Origin: Pseudomonadota bacterium
GTDB lineage: Bacteria; Pseudomonadota; Alphaproteobacteria; Sphingomonadales; Sphingomonadaceae
Direction: 5' to 3'
NCBI GenBank assembly: GCA_018240865.1
Contig: JAFEEY010000001.1
Coordinates: forward strand, 1-45,648
DNA length: 45,648 nt
Shown here: piece after piece, positions 7,281 through 17,700 of the stretch
How positions within the stretch are numbered: position 1 is the first letter of the stretch
How the letters are laid out: each line of letters starts with the position of its first letter
The notes under the pieces: model-generated
Told to the model about the DNA's origin: nothing
The model's database searches: none
Seen by the model: the letters and a program-made list of their open reading frames with translations, nothing else
Program-made: the position numbers and the translations under genes

Positions 7281-8492
7281 ATGCCACACCGTCCTGCGTC
7301 CGCGGTCCGGTTCGTGCTCGCGACCATCTTCATCGATTCGATCGGCTTCGGCCTGATCATGCCGGTGCTGCCCCGGCTGCTGATGAGCGTCGGGCGGTTC
7401 GACCTGGCCCATGCGATCGAGATCGGGGCCTGGATGGGCCTCGCGATCGCGGTCGCCGCCTTCTTCTCGGCGCCGGTGCAAGGCAATCTGAGCGATCGGT
7501 TCGGGCGGCGGCCGGTGCTGCTGATCGCGCTCGCGGGCATGGCGATCGACTATCTGCTGCTGGCCGTCGCCCATACTTTGCCGCTGATCTTCTTCGGCCG
7601 CGTGCTGTCCGGCGCGTTCGGGGCAAGCTACTCCCCGGCGCAGGCCGCGATCGCCGACACGACGCCGCCCGAAGACCGGGCGCGCAGTTTCGGGCTGATC
7701 AGCGCCGCGTTCGGCATCGGCTTCATCGCCGGGCCGGCGCTGGGCGGCCTGTTGGGCCAGGTCGGCGAGCGCGCGCCTTTCTATGCGGCCGCGGGCCTTG
7801 CCGGACTCAATTTCCTGTACGGCCTGACCATCTTTCCCGAGACGCTGGTGCGAGATCATCGCCGAGCCTTCGACTGGCGGCGGGCGAATCCGCTGGGGGC
7901 GCTCGCCAGCGCGCGAGCAGTGCCGGGCATGGCGATGGCTGTGATCGTGCTGACCATGTGGCAGATCGCCTCGATGGTCTATCCGATGACCTGGAGCTTC
8001 TACGCGATCGCGCAGTTCGGCTGGTCGAACCTGATGATCGGTGCCAGCTTCGCAGCAGTGGGCCTGATCATGGCATTGACCCAGACCTTCCTGACCGGCC
8101 CGATCGTGAAGCGGCTCGGCGAGCGCGGTGCGGCGATGCTGGGGCTGACCGGTGCGATCCTTGGCTTCGTCGCCTATGCCTTCGCGACCAAGACCTGGAT
8201 GGCTTATGCGATCATGGCCGCGATCGCAGTGCAGTCGCTGGTGCAGCCGAGCCTGATGGCGATGCTCTCCCGCCGCGCGACTCCGGAGACCCAGGGCGAA
8301 GTGCAGGGCATCGGCAGTATGGCGATGGGCATCGGCGCGATCGTCGCGCCGGTGCTGCTGACCGGCACGATGGCGAAATTCACCAGCGCCGGCGCGCCGG
8401 TCTATTTCCCTGGGGCGGCGTTCCTGGTCTCGGCGCTGTTCGGGCTGCTCGCGCTGATCCTGCTGACGCGGATGCCGCGAGCCACGGACTAG
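7281..8492 (+). CDS. MFS transporter, TetA-like drug exporter family
   Basis: The 403-residue protein has 12 predicted membrane segments. The N-terminal [17 protein letters not shown] and the loop 2-3 signature [14 protein letters not shown] are typical of the DHA1/TCR (tetracycline-resistance-type) subgroup, as are [20 protein letters not shown] and the motif [14 protein letters not shown] in helix 5. These families export hydrophobic compounds by proton antiport. Sphingomonads carry many such paralogues, so resistance to tetracycline should not be assumed. AGGGG lies upstream of the ATG at 7281. It is convergent with the glycosyltransferase gene and the two stops share CTAG. Confidence 0.88.
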   Translation: MPHRPASAVRFVLATIFIDSIGFGLIMPVLPRLLMSVGRFDLAHAIEIGAWMGLAIAVAAFFSAPVQGNLSDRFGRRPVLLIALAGMAIDYLLLAVAHTLPLIFFGRVLSGAFGASYSPAQAAIADTTPPEDRARSFGLISAAFGIGFIAGPALGGLLGQVGERAPFYAAAGLAGLNFLYGLTIFPETLVRDHRRAFDWRRANPLGALASARAVPGMAMAVIVLTMWQIASMVYPMTWSFYAIAQFGWSNLMIGASFAAVGLIMALTQTFLTGPIVKRLGERGAAMLGLTGAILGFVAYAFATKTWMAYAIMAAIAVQSLVQPSLMAMLSRRATPETQGEVQGIGSMAMGIGAIVAPVLLTGTMAKFTSAGAPVYFPGAAFLVSALFGLLALILLTRMPRATD

Positions 8493-9658
8493 GCGAGCAG
8501 TTCGCCAAGCGCCTGCACCGCCATTTCCTCCTGGGTCGGATACAGCCGCTCGCGGAAAGAAAGCGCCAGTTCGCGCGCGCGGCGCTGGAAGCTGTCATTC
8601 TGATAGAGCTGGCGCAGCGAGGTCGCGAAAGCGTCGGCCTGGATCGCGCCCGCATAAACGTGCCCACCCAGCTGCAGCCGCGTGATCGCTTCGCCGTTCA
8701 GCCGCTTTTCGAGGTCGTAATGGACGACGACGCTCGGCACGCCGGCGGCAAGCGCGCTGCTCGTGAAGCCCAGCCCGCCATAGGACATGACGACGCGGGA
8801 CCGCCGCGCGATTTCTGCGAACGGGATCGGCTGGCGCTCTACCCTGAGGCCCAGCTTTTCGAGCTCGGTATGCTGCGCAGCGGAGGCACCTTGGGCATAG
8901 ACGCGGGTCGGCAACGCCGCGCGGACCAGCCCATCCCAGAGCGGTGCCGTGCGCAGCAGCGAGGAGTCGGCGTAGAGGAAGACCTCCTCGCCTTCGCCGG
9001 CCTCGCCCACCGGATGGGCGACCGATGGAGCGACGACCGGCCCGGTCCGCCAGCGGGCATGGAAATCGAGCTCGGCGAACGTGCCCGGCAACACCCGGTC
9101 GGCCTCGAACATCTGCGGGAATCGTTCGAGCGGCGCGCGGCCGCTTTGCGACAGGCCGCGATTGATCCGGTCAAGCGCCTCCGCCTCGCCATAAGCGGCG
9201 GGCTGGCCGGTCATGCTCGGGAAGGACGCGAGGGTGGCTGGCACCGTGTCGAAGCCCGAGCCGACGATTATGCTGGCACAACGGCCTCGCACCGCGCACA
9301 GCAAAGCCGGCGCGAAATCGGCGACCACCACGTCAGGGCGAAAGGCGGCGAAGATCGCCTCCCAGCCCTGGATCAGCGAAGGCAAAACATCCTCGCCGTC
9401 GAGGCCCATGCGGACCAGAATGTCCCCCATCGTGTTGGGCGCAGGGCCGCCCATCGGGCCGACGCTGCCGAGCAGGCGGGGCCAGACCGGCGCCTGCCAT
9501 TGCGTTACGCGCTCGGGCAGCTCGAAGCCGCCGCTCAGCCGTTGCGCGGCCAGCGCGATCTCGTGGCCTTGTTCGGCAAGGCGGCGCGCGATCGCCGACA
9601 GGCGGACCCAATGGCCGCGATTCGCCCCCAGCTCCCAACCCAGCAGAATCCGCGCCAT
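8489..9658 (-). CDS. GT1-type glycosyltransferase (MGT/UGT-like)
   Basis: The 389-residue protein has a GT-B layout. The N-terminal domain begins ILLGWELGANRGHWVRLSAIARRLAEQGHEIALA, of which residues 5-20 form the acceptor-side Rossmann start. The C-terminal domain has the donor-binding region SYGGLGFTSSALAAGVPSVV then HYDLEKRLNGEAI, equivalent to the HGGxxT...P...DQ..NA pattern of UGT/MGT enzymes but with HYDLEK in place of the usual DQP. Acceptor and sugar are unknown. It starts six bases after the stop of the CinA-like gene, suggesting co-transcription, and its stop overlaps that of the MFS gene. Confidence 0.8.
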   Translation of the reverse strand: MARILLGWELGANRGHWVRLSAIARRLAEQGHEIALAAQRLSGGFELPERVTQWQAPVWPRLLGSVGPMGGPAPNTMGDILVRMGLDGEDVLPSLIQGWEAIFAAFRPDVVVADFAPALLCAVRGRCASIIVGSGFDTVPATLASFPSMTGQPAAYGEAEALDRINRGLSQSGRAPLERFPQMFEADRVLPGTFAELDFHARWRTGPVVAPSVAHPVGEAGEGEEVFLYADSSLLRTAPLWDGLVRAALPTRVYAQGASAAQHTELEKLGLRVERQPIPFAEIARRSRVVMSYGGLGFTSSALAAGVPSVVVHYDLEKRLNGEAITRLQLGGHVYAGAIQADAFATSLRQLYQNDSFQRRARELALSFRERLYPTQEEMAVQALGELLA

Positions 9659-9664
9659 GGCGGA

Positions 9665-10423
9665 TCAGATACCGCCGTCGACGGGCTCGCGGCCGGCCTC
9701 GATCAGCCGCGCGCGAAGGTCCGCGACGCATGAGGCAAGCGTCGGCCCGTCGGTCGAGCGGACGACGAAGTTCGCGCCGGTCCGGCCCTCGCGGAAGAAA
9801 GGGTAGCTGCCGATCTGGCAGCCATCATGCGCCGTCTCGGTCGCGCGCAGCAGCTCGGCGATCTCGCTTTCGGCGACCCAGCAGCCGATTGTTTCGGAAA
9901 GCATGGGCTTGCCGCCCTCGATCGTGCCGGACAGCGCATCGAGCATCATCGCGGTGATGTGCGGCACGCCCGCCATGATGAAGATATTGCCCCAGCGAAT
10001 GCCAGGCGCGCCGGACATGCGATTCTCGATCAGGTCGGCGCCGGCAGGCACGCGCGCCATGCGCAGCCGCGCCTCGGTCAGTCCGCCGCGCGTCTCATAA
10101 TAGCCCTCCAGCACCGCGCGTGCCTTGGGGTGGACCTCGACGCCCACACCGACAGCTTCCGCGATCGCGTCGACAGTGATGTCGTCATGGGTCGGTCCGA
10201 TGCCGCCGGTTGTGAAGAGATAGTCGTTGCGGGCGCGGAGCGAGTTCACGGCCTCGACGATAGCGGCCGTGGTGTCCCCGACCACCCGCACTTCGGTGAG
10301 CCGAATGCCTTGCAGGTTCAGCCACAGCGCGATCTGGGCAATGTTCCTGTCCTGGGTACGGCCGGACAGAATCTCGTCGCCGATAATGACAAGGCCCGCG
10401 GTCCAGATGCGTTCGGCGCTCAT
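9665..10423 (-). CDS. CinA-like molybdopterin-binding domain protein
   Basis: This 252-residue protein is the N-terminal (MoaB/MogA-like) half of CinA: GLVIIGDEILSGRTQDRN, then FTTGGIGPTHDDITVDA, and MAGVPHITAMM. The nicotinamide-deamidase (PncC) half is missing, as in the short CinA proteins common in alphaproteobacteria. CinA proteins of this type have been linked to ADP-ribose pyrophosphatase activity and NAD repair, but the short forms are little studied. The ATG at 10423 (MSAERIWTAG) is preferred over a longer reading that adds six residues. The glycosyltransferase gene follows on the same strand. Confidence 0.88.
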   Translation of the reverse strand: MSAERIWTAGLVIIGDEILSGRTQDRNIAQIALWLNLQGIRLTEVRVVGDTTAAIVEAVNSLRARNDYLFTTGGIGPTHDDITVDAIAEAVGVGVEVHPKARAVLEGYYETRGGLTEARLRMARVPAGADLIENRMSGAPGIRWGNIFIMAGVPHITAMMLDALSGTIEGGKPMLSETIGCWVAESEIAELLRATETAHDGCQIGSYPFFREGRTGANFVVRSTDGPTLASCVADLRARLIEAGREPVDGGI

Positions 10424-10462
10424 GCGCCAGCCCTGACCCAAGCCGCTCTTTCACGCAACAGC

Positions 10463-10492
10463 TTGTCGGGTGTGAGTTATATAGATAATACA
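10463..10492 (+). promoter_or_regulatory. Promoter with operator shared with the RND adaptor gene
   Basis: TTGTCG at 10463-10468 and TAATAC at 10486-10491 are spaced by 17 bases. The spacer and -10 together form a 20-bp motif at 10473-10492, TGAGTTA-N6-TAATACA, an imperfect inverted repeat. The same motif, 17 of 20 bases identical, occurs on the minus strand at 28871-28890 in front of the RND adaptor gene. A TetR- or MarR-type repressor site covering the -10 would explain this. The ribosome site GGGAGGA at 10504-10510 follows. Confidence 0.55.
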
Positions 10493-10515
10493 CCTCTCAG
10501 ATCGGGAGGAGTGGC

Positions 10516-11583
10516 ATGACGATAAGGGCTTGGGCATTGGCAGTGGCGCTGGGCCTGACCGGGGTGGCGGCACAGGCAGCGCCTTTGATCGGGCCCTGGC
10601 CGGTCGCCGATCCAAGCCCGGTGCTGGTGCTTGGCACGCCGCATCTTTCCGGCATGGACAAATTCGATCCCGCCTGGCTGGCCCCGTTGCTCGACCGGCT
10701 GGCGGCATGGAAGCCGCGGGTGATCACGATCGAAGGCCTGTCCGGCCCCGAATGCTATTTGCTCCGCCGCTATGACAAGAGCTGGCCGGATACCGCCAAC
10801 GATTATTGCAGCCGCACCGAAAAGCTGGCCGCGCTGGTGAAGGCCTCGACGGGTCTCGACATGCCGGCGGCTGAAGCGGCGGCGGAAGAAGCCGTCGTCA
10901 GGCTCGGCCCAGATCCCACGCCGGGCGCGCGGCGGCATCTGGCCGCGCTTTTCGCAGGCGCGGGCAATCTCGGTTCCGCGACGGTCCAGTGGCTGCGGCT
11001 GCCCAGGGCCGAGCGCAAGGCCGGCGATGGTGTCAGCCCGGAGCTGGTTGCGGAACTCGACCAGCTGGCGATCCGCAAGAATGAGAATTATCTGATCGCC
11101 GCTGCGCTTGCCGCGCGGCTCGGACTGGAGCGCGTCTATCCGGCCGACGATCACTTTTCCGACCGCGTGCAGGCGGAAGCACCGCCGGGCCAGGACAAGG
11201 CGATGCAGGCGATCTGGAGCGGCGAACGCCCGCCGCTCGCAAAACAGGCGCAGGCGATGGAAGCCGGATTGAAGGACGGGGCCTCGCTGCTCGCGCTTTA
11301 TCGCTTCTATAACCGTGCCGATGTCGGCGAGGCGTTCGTGCGGTCGGACATGGGCAAGGCCTATGCGACAGTCTCGCCCGAACATTTCGGCCGCCGCTAT
11401 GTCGCCTGGTGGGAGACGCGGAACCTGCATATGGTCGCCAACGTCCGCGCGGCGATGGGCCATTATCCGGGCCAGCGCGCGCTCGTGATCGTCGGGGCCA
11501 GCCACAAACCCTATTTCGACGGTTATCTGCGGATGATGCACGAAGTACGGCTCGTGCCGGCGCGCCAAGTCTTGGGGAAATAG
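10516..11583 (+). CDS. DUF5694 protein, exported (TraB/TIKI-like fold)
   Basis: The 355-residue protein starts with a clear signal peptide (MTIRAWALAVALGLTGVAAQA, cut near AQA-AP). The mature part shows the DUF5694 pattern: VLVLGTPHLSG near the N-terminus, VITIEGLSGPE, and RNLHMVANVRAAM and ALVIVGASHKPYF near the C-terminus. The GTPHL and GASHK stretches recall the TraB/TIKI/ChaN-like superfamily, some of which are metal-dependent hydrolases; activity is unproven here. It should act in the periplasm or be surface exposed. The preceding promoter carries an operator-like motif also found before the RND adaptor, so it may respond to the same envelope stress or drug signal. map starts 23 bases downstream and may be co-transcribed. 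Confidence 0.8.
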   Translation: MTIRAWALAVALGLTGVAAQAAPLIGPWPVADPSPVLVLGTPHLSGMDKFDPAWLAPLLDRLAAWKPRVITIEGLSGPECYLLRRYDKSWPDTANDYCSRTEKLAALVKASTGLDMPAAEAAAEEAVVRLGPDPTPGARRHLAALFAGAGNLGSATVQWLRLPRAERKAGDGVSPELVAELDQLAIRKNENYLIAAALAARLGLERVYPADDHFSDRVQAEAPPGQDKAMQAIWSGERPPLAKQAQAMEAGLKDGASLLALYRFYNRADVGEAFVRSDMGKAYATVSPEHFGRRYVAWWETRNLHMVANVRAAMGHYPGQRALVIVGASHKPYFDGYLRMMHEVRLVPARQVLGK

Positions 11584-11606
11584 CCGCTCTCGACTATATT
11601 GCCGGC

Positions 11607-12431
11607 ATGACGACCTATATCGAAGCCGACGATACGGCGCTCACCCGCACCAATGCGATCAAGCTGCACGGGCCCGAAGGGTTCGAAGGCATGCGCAAGG
11701 CGGGGCGGCTCGCGGCCGAGATTCTCGATATGATCGCGCCGCACATGGTGCCGGGCGTGGAGACGCAGGCGATCGACGATATGATCCGCGAGGCGATGCT
11801 GCGCGGCGGCGCGGTGCCGGCGACGCTTGGCTATCGCGGCTATACCCACAGCAGCTGCATTTCGATCAACCATGTCGTCTGCCACGGCATCCCATCCGAG
11901 CGGACGCTGAAGGGTGGCGACATCGTCAATGTCGACGTGACGCCGCTGCTGGACGGCTGGCACGGCGACACCAGCCGCATGTTCCTGGTCGGCGATGTCG
12001 GCGTGAAAGCGAAGCGGCTCGTCGATGTGACCTACGAAGCGATGATGCTGGGCATCGAGCAGGCAAGGCCCGGCAACCGGATGGGCGATATCGCTCATGC
12101 GATCCAGAGCTTTGCTGAAAAGCATCGCTATGGCGTGGTCCGCGATTTCTGCGGGCATGGCGTCGGCCGCCTGTTCCACGATGCGCCGGAAGTCGTCCAT
12201 GCCGGCCGCCCGGGCACCGGGCCGGAGCTCAAGCCCGGCATGTTCTTCACGATCGAGCCGATGATCAATATCGGTCGCCCGGACTGCAAAGTGCTGGAAG
12301 ATGGCTGGACGGCGGTGACGCGCGACCGCTCGCTTTCCGCTCAGTTCGAGCATTCGGTGGGCATCACCGAAACCGGCTGCGAGATTTTCACCAAGAGCCC
12401 GAAAGGCTTCGACAAGCCGCCTTACGCTTAG
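11607..12431 (+). CDS. map: Methionine aminopeptidase, type I
   Basis: This enzyme removes the initiator Met from nascent proteins. The 274-residue protein has the five metal-ligand motifs in order: NVDVTPLLDGWHGDTSRMF (two Asp), CGHGVGRLFHD (His), FTIEPMI (Glu) and the final SAQFEHSVGIT (Glu). The N-terminus lacks an SH3 or zinc-finger extension. The ATG at 11607 fits the family start; the open frame extends upstream through the DUF5694 gene only as a shadow. It is the second gene of a possible DUF5694-map unit. A palindromic repeat follows. Confidence 0.93.
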   Translation: MTTYIEADDTALTRTNAIKLHGPEGFEGMRKAGRLAAEILDMIAPHMVPGVETQAIDDMIREAMLRGGAVPATLGYRGYTHSSCISINHVVCHGIPSERTLKGGDIVNVDVTPLLDGWHGDTSRMFLVGDVGVKAKRLVDVTYEAMMLGIEQARPGNRMGDIAHAIQSFAEKHRYGVVRDFCGHGVGRLFHDAPEVVHAGRPGTGPELKPGMFFTIEPMINIGRPDCKVLEDGWTAVTRDRSLSAQFEHSVGITETGCEIFTKSPKGFDKPPYA

Positions 12432-12452
12432 TTGGCGGTTAGCGGGCGCCCT

Positions 12453-12527
12453 CTCTCGCTCGTCCGAGCGAAGTCGAGGGGCGCAGCGCAGCGCCCTTCG
12501 ACTACGCACTCCGCTCAGGACGAGCGA
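12453..12527. repeat. Dispersed palindromic element, type A
   Basis: The element contains the phrases CTCGCTCGTCC and GGACGAGCG at its ends and GTCGAGGGGCGC-agcgca-GCGCCCTTCGAC at its centre, so it folds as a nested hairpin. A divergent copy of the same type is at 38275-38367. Elements of this kind are scattered between sphingomonad genes. Here it follows map and could act as a 3'-end barrier. Confidence 0.75.
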
Positions 12528-12586
12528 AATTTGCAGTAGCGGATCGCAACCTTCTGTCCCACACTCGCCCGAAAAGGGAGAGGGGC

Positions 12587-14710
12587 ATGCGGGCAGCGAT
12601 CGCGGCGGCGCTGATCTTGGGCGGCGCGGGCTATACGACGACAACGGTGTCGACCGGCATCAAGGTTGACGGCGCCTATCTGACCAGCGGCGGCGACGGC
12701 AGCGACTGGCCCGCGACCGGCCGCGACTATGACGAGCAGCATTTCAGCCCACTGACCCAGGTCAACGACGCTAATGTGAGCAAGCTCGGCATTGCCTGGT
12801 TCGCCGACCTGCCCGACGCGCGCGCGATCGAATCGACGCCGGTGATGGTGGACGGCGTGCTTTATGTGACCGGCCCCTGGTCCAAAGTCTTCGCGTTCGA
12901 CGCAGTGACGGGCAAGCCGCGCTGGAGCTTCGATCCGAAAGTAGACGGCGGCAAGGGTGTCCAGGCGTGCTGCGACGTCGTCAATCGCGGCGTCGCGATC
13001 TGGAAGGGCAAGGCCTATCTCGGCACTTTGGACGGCCGGCTCATCGCCCTCGATGCCGCCACCGGCCGGCAGTTGTGGAGCGTGCAGACCACCGACAACA
13101 GCAAGCCATACACGATCACCGGTGTGCCGCGGGTGGTGAAGGACATGGTCATCATCGGAAACGGCGGCGCCGAGTTCGGCGTGCGCGGCTATGTCACTGC
13201 CTATGACGCGGCGACGGGCAGGCAGCGCTGGCGCTTCTACACCGTGCCCAATCCGGACGGGAAGCCGGACGGCGCCGCCTCCGACCCGATCCTGGCCAAG
13301 GCCTCGGCTACGTGGAGCGCGAACGGACAGTGGAAGCAATCGGGCGGCGGCGGCACGGCATGGGACGCGATCGTTTATGACGCCGCGCTCGACCAGCTTT
13401 ATATCGGCGTCGGCAATGGCAGCCCCTGGAACCATCAGGTGCGCAGCGATGGCGAGGGCGACAATCTGTTCCTGTCCTCCATCGTCGCGCTCGATCCCAA
13501 TACCGGCGCCTACAAATGGCATTACCAGGAAACGCCGGGCGAAAGCTGGGACTATACCGCGACCCAGCCGATCGTGCTGGCGGAGCTGGGCGGGCGCAAG
13601 CTGCTGATGCACGCGCCCAAGAACGGCTTCTTCTTCGTGATCGACCGCACGACCGGCAAGCCGCTTTCCGCCGACATGTTCACGCCGGTCAACTGGGCGA
13701 CCGGCTATGATCCGAAGACCTGGCGGCCGATCGAGAATCCGGACGCGCGCTACGGCAAGACCGGCAAGCCGTTCCTCGCCGTGCCGGCGCCGATCGGCGC
13801 GCATAGCTGGCAGCCGATGAGCTTCTCGCCGAAAACCGGCCTCGTCTATCTGCCGGTCAACACGATTGGTTTCGGCTATATCCCGCCGCTCAGTCCCGGC
13901 GACGCGCAGCGCAAGAGCGTCGGCTTCAATGTCGGTGCGAACATGGCCGAGGGGCAGCTGCCCAATGACGCGGCGTTCATCAAGGCGGCGGTGGCGGCGA
14001 CCAAGGGCAGTCTCGTCGCCTGGGATCCGGTCGCCCGCAAGCCGCGCTGGCAGGTCGATTTCCCGACCCCTTGGAATGGCGGCACGCTGGCGACGGCGGG
14101 CAATCTTGTCTTCCAGGGAACCGCGCTCGGCGAGTTCCGGGCCTATGCGGCGGACAGCGGCAAACAGCTCTGGTCGATGCCGGTGCAGTCGGGCGTAATG
14201 GCGGCGCCCTCCGCCTACAGCATTGGCGGCGTCCAATATGTCGCTTTCCTGACCAGCCGCGGCGGCGCTTGGGCGCTCTCTGCAGGCTATGCCGGCGGCG
14301 CGGCCAACCAGGTGCCGAGCATCCCGCGCCTGATCGTTCTGAAACTGGGCGGGACGGCGAAACTGCCTGCGCTGCCGGCCCAGGCGGCGGAGCCTTTTGC
14401 TCCGCCCGCCCAGACCGCTCCCGCGGCTGCGATTGCGCAGGGCAAGGCCGTGTTCGGCCGCTATTGCCAGGTCTGTCACGGCGCCAATGCAGTGAGCGGC
14501 GGCGTGACGCCCGATCTGCGCCACTCGCCCGTGCTTGGCGATCGCGACACCTGGAAAAGCATCGTCATCGACGGCGCGCTCCACGAACGCGGCATGGTCA
14601 GTTTCAAACAGGTGATGGACGAAGCCGGTGCCGAAGCGGCGCGCGCCTATGTGATCGAGGAAGCGAATTGGGCGAAGGCGCACGATGTGGCGATCATAGG
14701 ATCGCGTTAA
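12587..14710 (+). CDS. Quinohemoprotein (PQQ + heme c) alcohol dehydrogenase, type II
   Basis: The enzyme should oxidise alcohols in the periplasm, passing electrons from PQQ to its own heme and on to a soluble carrier. After a signal peptide (residues 1-22) comes an eight-bladed propeller with the vicinal Cys pair C128-C129 ([12 protein letters not shown]), several tryptophan-docking repeats (for example [17 protein letters not shown]), and the catalytic region [11 protein letters not shown]. The residue two after this Asp is Thr rather than Asp, as in calcium-dependent rather than lanthanide-dependent enzymes. The C-terminal domain has the heme site CQVCH at 627-631 and a possible Met ligand near 670. 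The 707-residue length is standard. AGGGAGAGG precedes the ATG. No PQQ synthesis genes are visible. Confidence 0.9.
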   Translation: MRAAIAAALILGGAGYTTTTVSTGIKVDGAYLTSGGDGSDWPATGRDYDEQHFSPLTQVNDANVSKLGIAWFADLPDARAIESTPVMVDGVLYVTGPWSKVFAFDAVTGKPRWSFDPKVDGGKGVQACCDVVNRGVAIWKGKAYLGTLDGRLIALDAATGRQLWSVQTTDNSKPYTITGVPRVVKDMVIIGNGGAEFGVRGYVTAYDAATGRQRWRFYTVPNPDGKPDGAASDPILAKASATWSANGQWKQSGGGGTAWDAIVYDAALDQLYIGVGNGSPWNHQVRSDGEGDNLFLSSIVALDPNTGAYKWHYQETPGESWDYTATQPIVLAELGGRKLLMHAPKNGFFFVIDRTTGKPLSADMFTPVNWATGYDPKTWRPIENPDARYGKTGKPFLAVPAPIGAHSWQPMSFSPKTGLVYLPVNTIGFGYIPPLSPGDAQRKSVGFNVGANMAEGQLPNDAAFIKAAVAATKGSLVAWDPVARKPRWQVDFPTPWNGGTLATAGNLVFQGTALGEFRAYAADSGKQLWSMPVQSGVMAAPSAYSIGGVQYVAFLTSRGGAWALSAGYAGGAANQVPSIPRLIVLKLGGTAKLPALPAQAAEPFAPPAQTAPAAAIAQGKAVFGRYCQVCHGANAVSGGVTPDLRHSPVLGDRDTWKSIVIDGALHERGMVSFKQVMDEAGAEAARAYVIEEANWAKAHDVAIIGSR

Positions 14711-17700
14711 TGGAAATCGCGGGTCTGCACGCGGATCAGATCGCGGCGTTGCGCTGAGGCCCGCACTTCGCGGTCGCCGCCGCTGTATTTCGCGCCGTCG
14801 CCGCGCCCGGTGTGATGCGGGAAGTCCATTTCGCCGACCTGGCGGAGCAAGTGCGTCGAATCCTCGATGCTGTCGCTGATGATATGGATCACCTTGCCTT
14901 CGATCTGCACCCGGCCGCGCACGGTGATCATGGACGAAGCCATGATGATCCGTCGCTGCCGCTCGAAATCGCGCTGCCAGACGATGATATTGGCGATGCC
15001 GGTCTCATCTTCCAGCGTGATGAAGCAGACATTGCCTTTGCCCGGCCGCTGGCGGACCAGGATGATGCCCGAAACCGTGACTTTGGCGCCGTCCTTCATC
15101 CGCGCAAGCCGCCCGGCGGGCACGATCCGCTGCTTGTCGAGGATCGGCCGCAGGAAGCTCAAGGGGTGGTGGCGCAGCGACAGCTGGATCGTGCTGTAAT
15201 CCTCGACCACCTCGCGGCCTTCGGTCATCGGGCGGAGCGCGACGGCAGGCTCATTGTTCGCGGCCGCCTTGAACAAGGGCAGCTCGGTATGGCCGAGGCC
15301 ACGCACATGCCAGAGCGCCTGCCGCCGGTCGAGGCCGAGACAGGCAAAGGCATCGGCCTCGGCGAGTTTTTCGAGCGCGGTGACGGCGATGCCCGTGCGC
15401 TCCCACACATCCTCGATCGAGGTGAAAGGCGCATCCATCGAGGCCGCGGCAATCTTTGCGCCCTCATCCTCCGACAACCCTTTGATCAACCGCAAGCCGA
15501 GACGGAGTGGCGCCAAGCCCCTCTCCCGTTCCGGGAGAGGGAGGGGCCCGCCGCGAAGCGGTGGGAGGGTGAGGGCGACGGCGGTAGTCACGCTCGCTAC
15601 GCTTCGCTCTGGCCCCCTCACCTTCCCAAGCCTGTCGGCTTGGGCCCCTCCCTCTCCCCCGAGGGGAGAGGGGCTTAAGAGAATCGTATCCCACCGGCTC
15701 GCGTTCACGCAGGGCGGCAGCACCTCGACACCATGTTCGCGCGCATCGCGGACGATCTGGGCAGGGGCGTAGAAGCCCATTGGCTGGGCATTGAGCAGGG
15801 CTGCGCAGAAAATGTCCGGATGGTGGCACTTCATCCAGGATGAGGCGTAGGCGATTTTGGCGAAGCTGGCGGCGTGGCTTTCGGGAAAGCCGTAGCTGCC
15901 GAACCCTTCGATCTGTTTGAAGGTCCGCTCGGCGAAGTCCTGCGTATAGCCTTTTGCGGTCATGCCGCCGACCATCTTGTCGCGGAATTTGTCGACGCCG
16001 CCGGTCGATTTGAACGTCGCCATGGCGCGGCGGAGCTCATCCGCCTCGACGGGGGTGAAACCGGCGCCGACGATCGCCACTTTCATCGCCTGCTCCTGGA
16101 ACAACGGAACGCCGAGCGTCTTGCCGAGTACTTGGCGCAGCTCGTCGCTGGGAAATTCCACAGCCTCTTTCCCCTCCCGCCGGCGCAGGAAAGGGTGCAC
16201 CATGTCGCCCTGGATCGGCCCCGGCCGCACGATCGCAACCTGGATGACGATGTCGTAGAATTTCTTCGGTTTCAGGCGCGGCAGCATAGACATCTGCGCC
16301 CGGCTCTCGATCTGAAACACGCCCAGCGTGTCGGCCTCGCAGATCATGTCGTAAACGGCCGGATCATCCTCCTGCATTTCTGGCGAAGCGAGGGTCAGCC
16401 GCTTGCCGCGATGCTCGGCCAGCAGATCAAAAGCGCGGCGCATGCAGCCGAGCATGCCAAGGCCGAGAATATCGACCTTCATGATCTTCAGTTCTTCAAG
16501 ATCGTCCTTCTCCCACTCGACGACCTGACGGTCGATCATCGCCGCCGGTTCGATCGGCACCAGATCGTCCAGCCGGTCGCGGGTGAGCACGAAGCCGCCG
16601 GGGTGCTGGCTCATATGGCGCGGCGTGCCGATCAGCTGGCGGCTGAGGTCCAGCATCAGCGCGAGGCGCGGTTCATTGGGATCGAGGCCCAATTGCGCGA
16701 TCTGCTGCTCCGGCACGCCTTCGCTCGACCAGCCCCAGACCTGCCCGGAAATGGCGGCCGTCACATCCTCGGAAAGCCCCAGCACCTTGCCGACTTCGCG
16801 CACCGCCCCGCGCGCGCGATAACGGCTGACCACGGCGGCCAGGGCAGCGTGGCGGTGGCCCCAGGTTTCATAAATCCACTGGATCACTTCCTCGCGGCGT
16901 TCATGCTCGAAATCGACATCGATGTCGGGCGGTTCGTCGCGCGCGTCGGAGAGGAAGCGCTCGAACAGCAGCTGATGCTTCACCGGGTCGATCGAGGTGA
17001 TGCCGAGCACGAAACAGGTCATCGAGTTCGCCGCGGAGCCGCGTCCCTGGCACAGAATCTCCTGGCTGCGCGCGAACTGGACGATCGAATGGACGGTCAG
17101 GAAATAGGGCGCGTACTGCCATTTCGCGATCTGCTCCAATTCCCTGGCCAGAAGCTGCCGGTGCGTTTCGGGCGGATCGCCACCGAACATCTGGTCGAGC
17201 GCGGCCCAAGCCATGCGCTCCAGCGCGTCCTGCGGCGTGCGGCCGGACATCACGATCTCGTCGGGATATTGGTAGCTGAGCTCGCGCAGCGAGAAAGTGC
17301 AGCGCTCGGCGATGTCGGCGGTGGCGCGAATCGCGTCGGGGAAGCCGGCGAACAGCCGCGCCATTTCCTTCGGGCTTTTCAGGAAGCGATCGGCATAGCG
17401 TTCGCGGCGAAAACCCAGCTCGTCGATCGTGCAATGCTCGCGGATCGCGGTGACGACATCCTGCAGCATGCGCTTGTCCGGGCTATCATAGAACACGTCG
17501 CCGGTTGGGACCGGTCGCACGCTATAGCGGCGGGCGAGCGCGTCGAGCGCATGGAGCCGTTTCATGTCGCCCGGGCGGCGGCGGCGCGTGAGGGCGAGAT
17601 GCGCGCGGTCGCCGAAAATATCCGCCATCTGCGCCAGCGCGATTCCGGTCGCGCGATCGGCTTCGTCCGGCACCAGGGCCGCAATCAGCCCGCCGTTCCA

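Noticed and set aside
7070..9733. An 887-residue plus-strand open frame crossing PhzF, MFS and glycosyltransferase genes
   Set aside because: Its product is a low-complexity Arg/Asp/Ala sequence typical of a frame-shifted GC-rich shadow; the three real genes have clear family motifs.
12515..14683. A 722-residue minus-strand frame opposite the PQQ dehydrogenase
   Set aside because: No family motif and Arg/His-rich composition; the plus strand encodes a complete enzyme with cofactor motifs.
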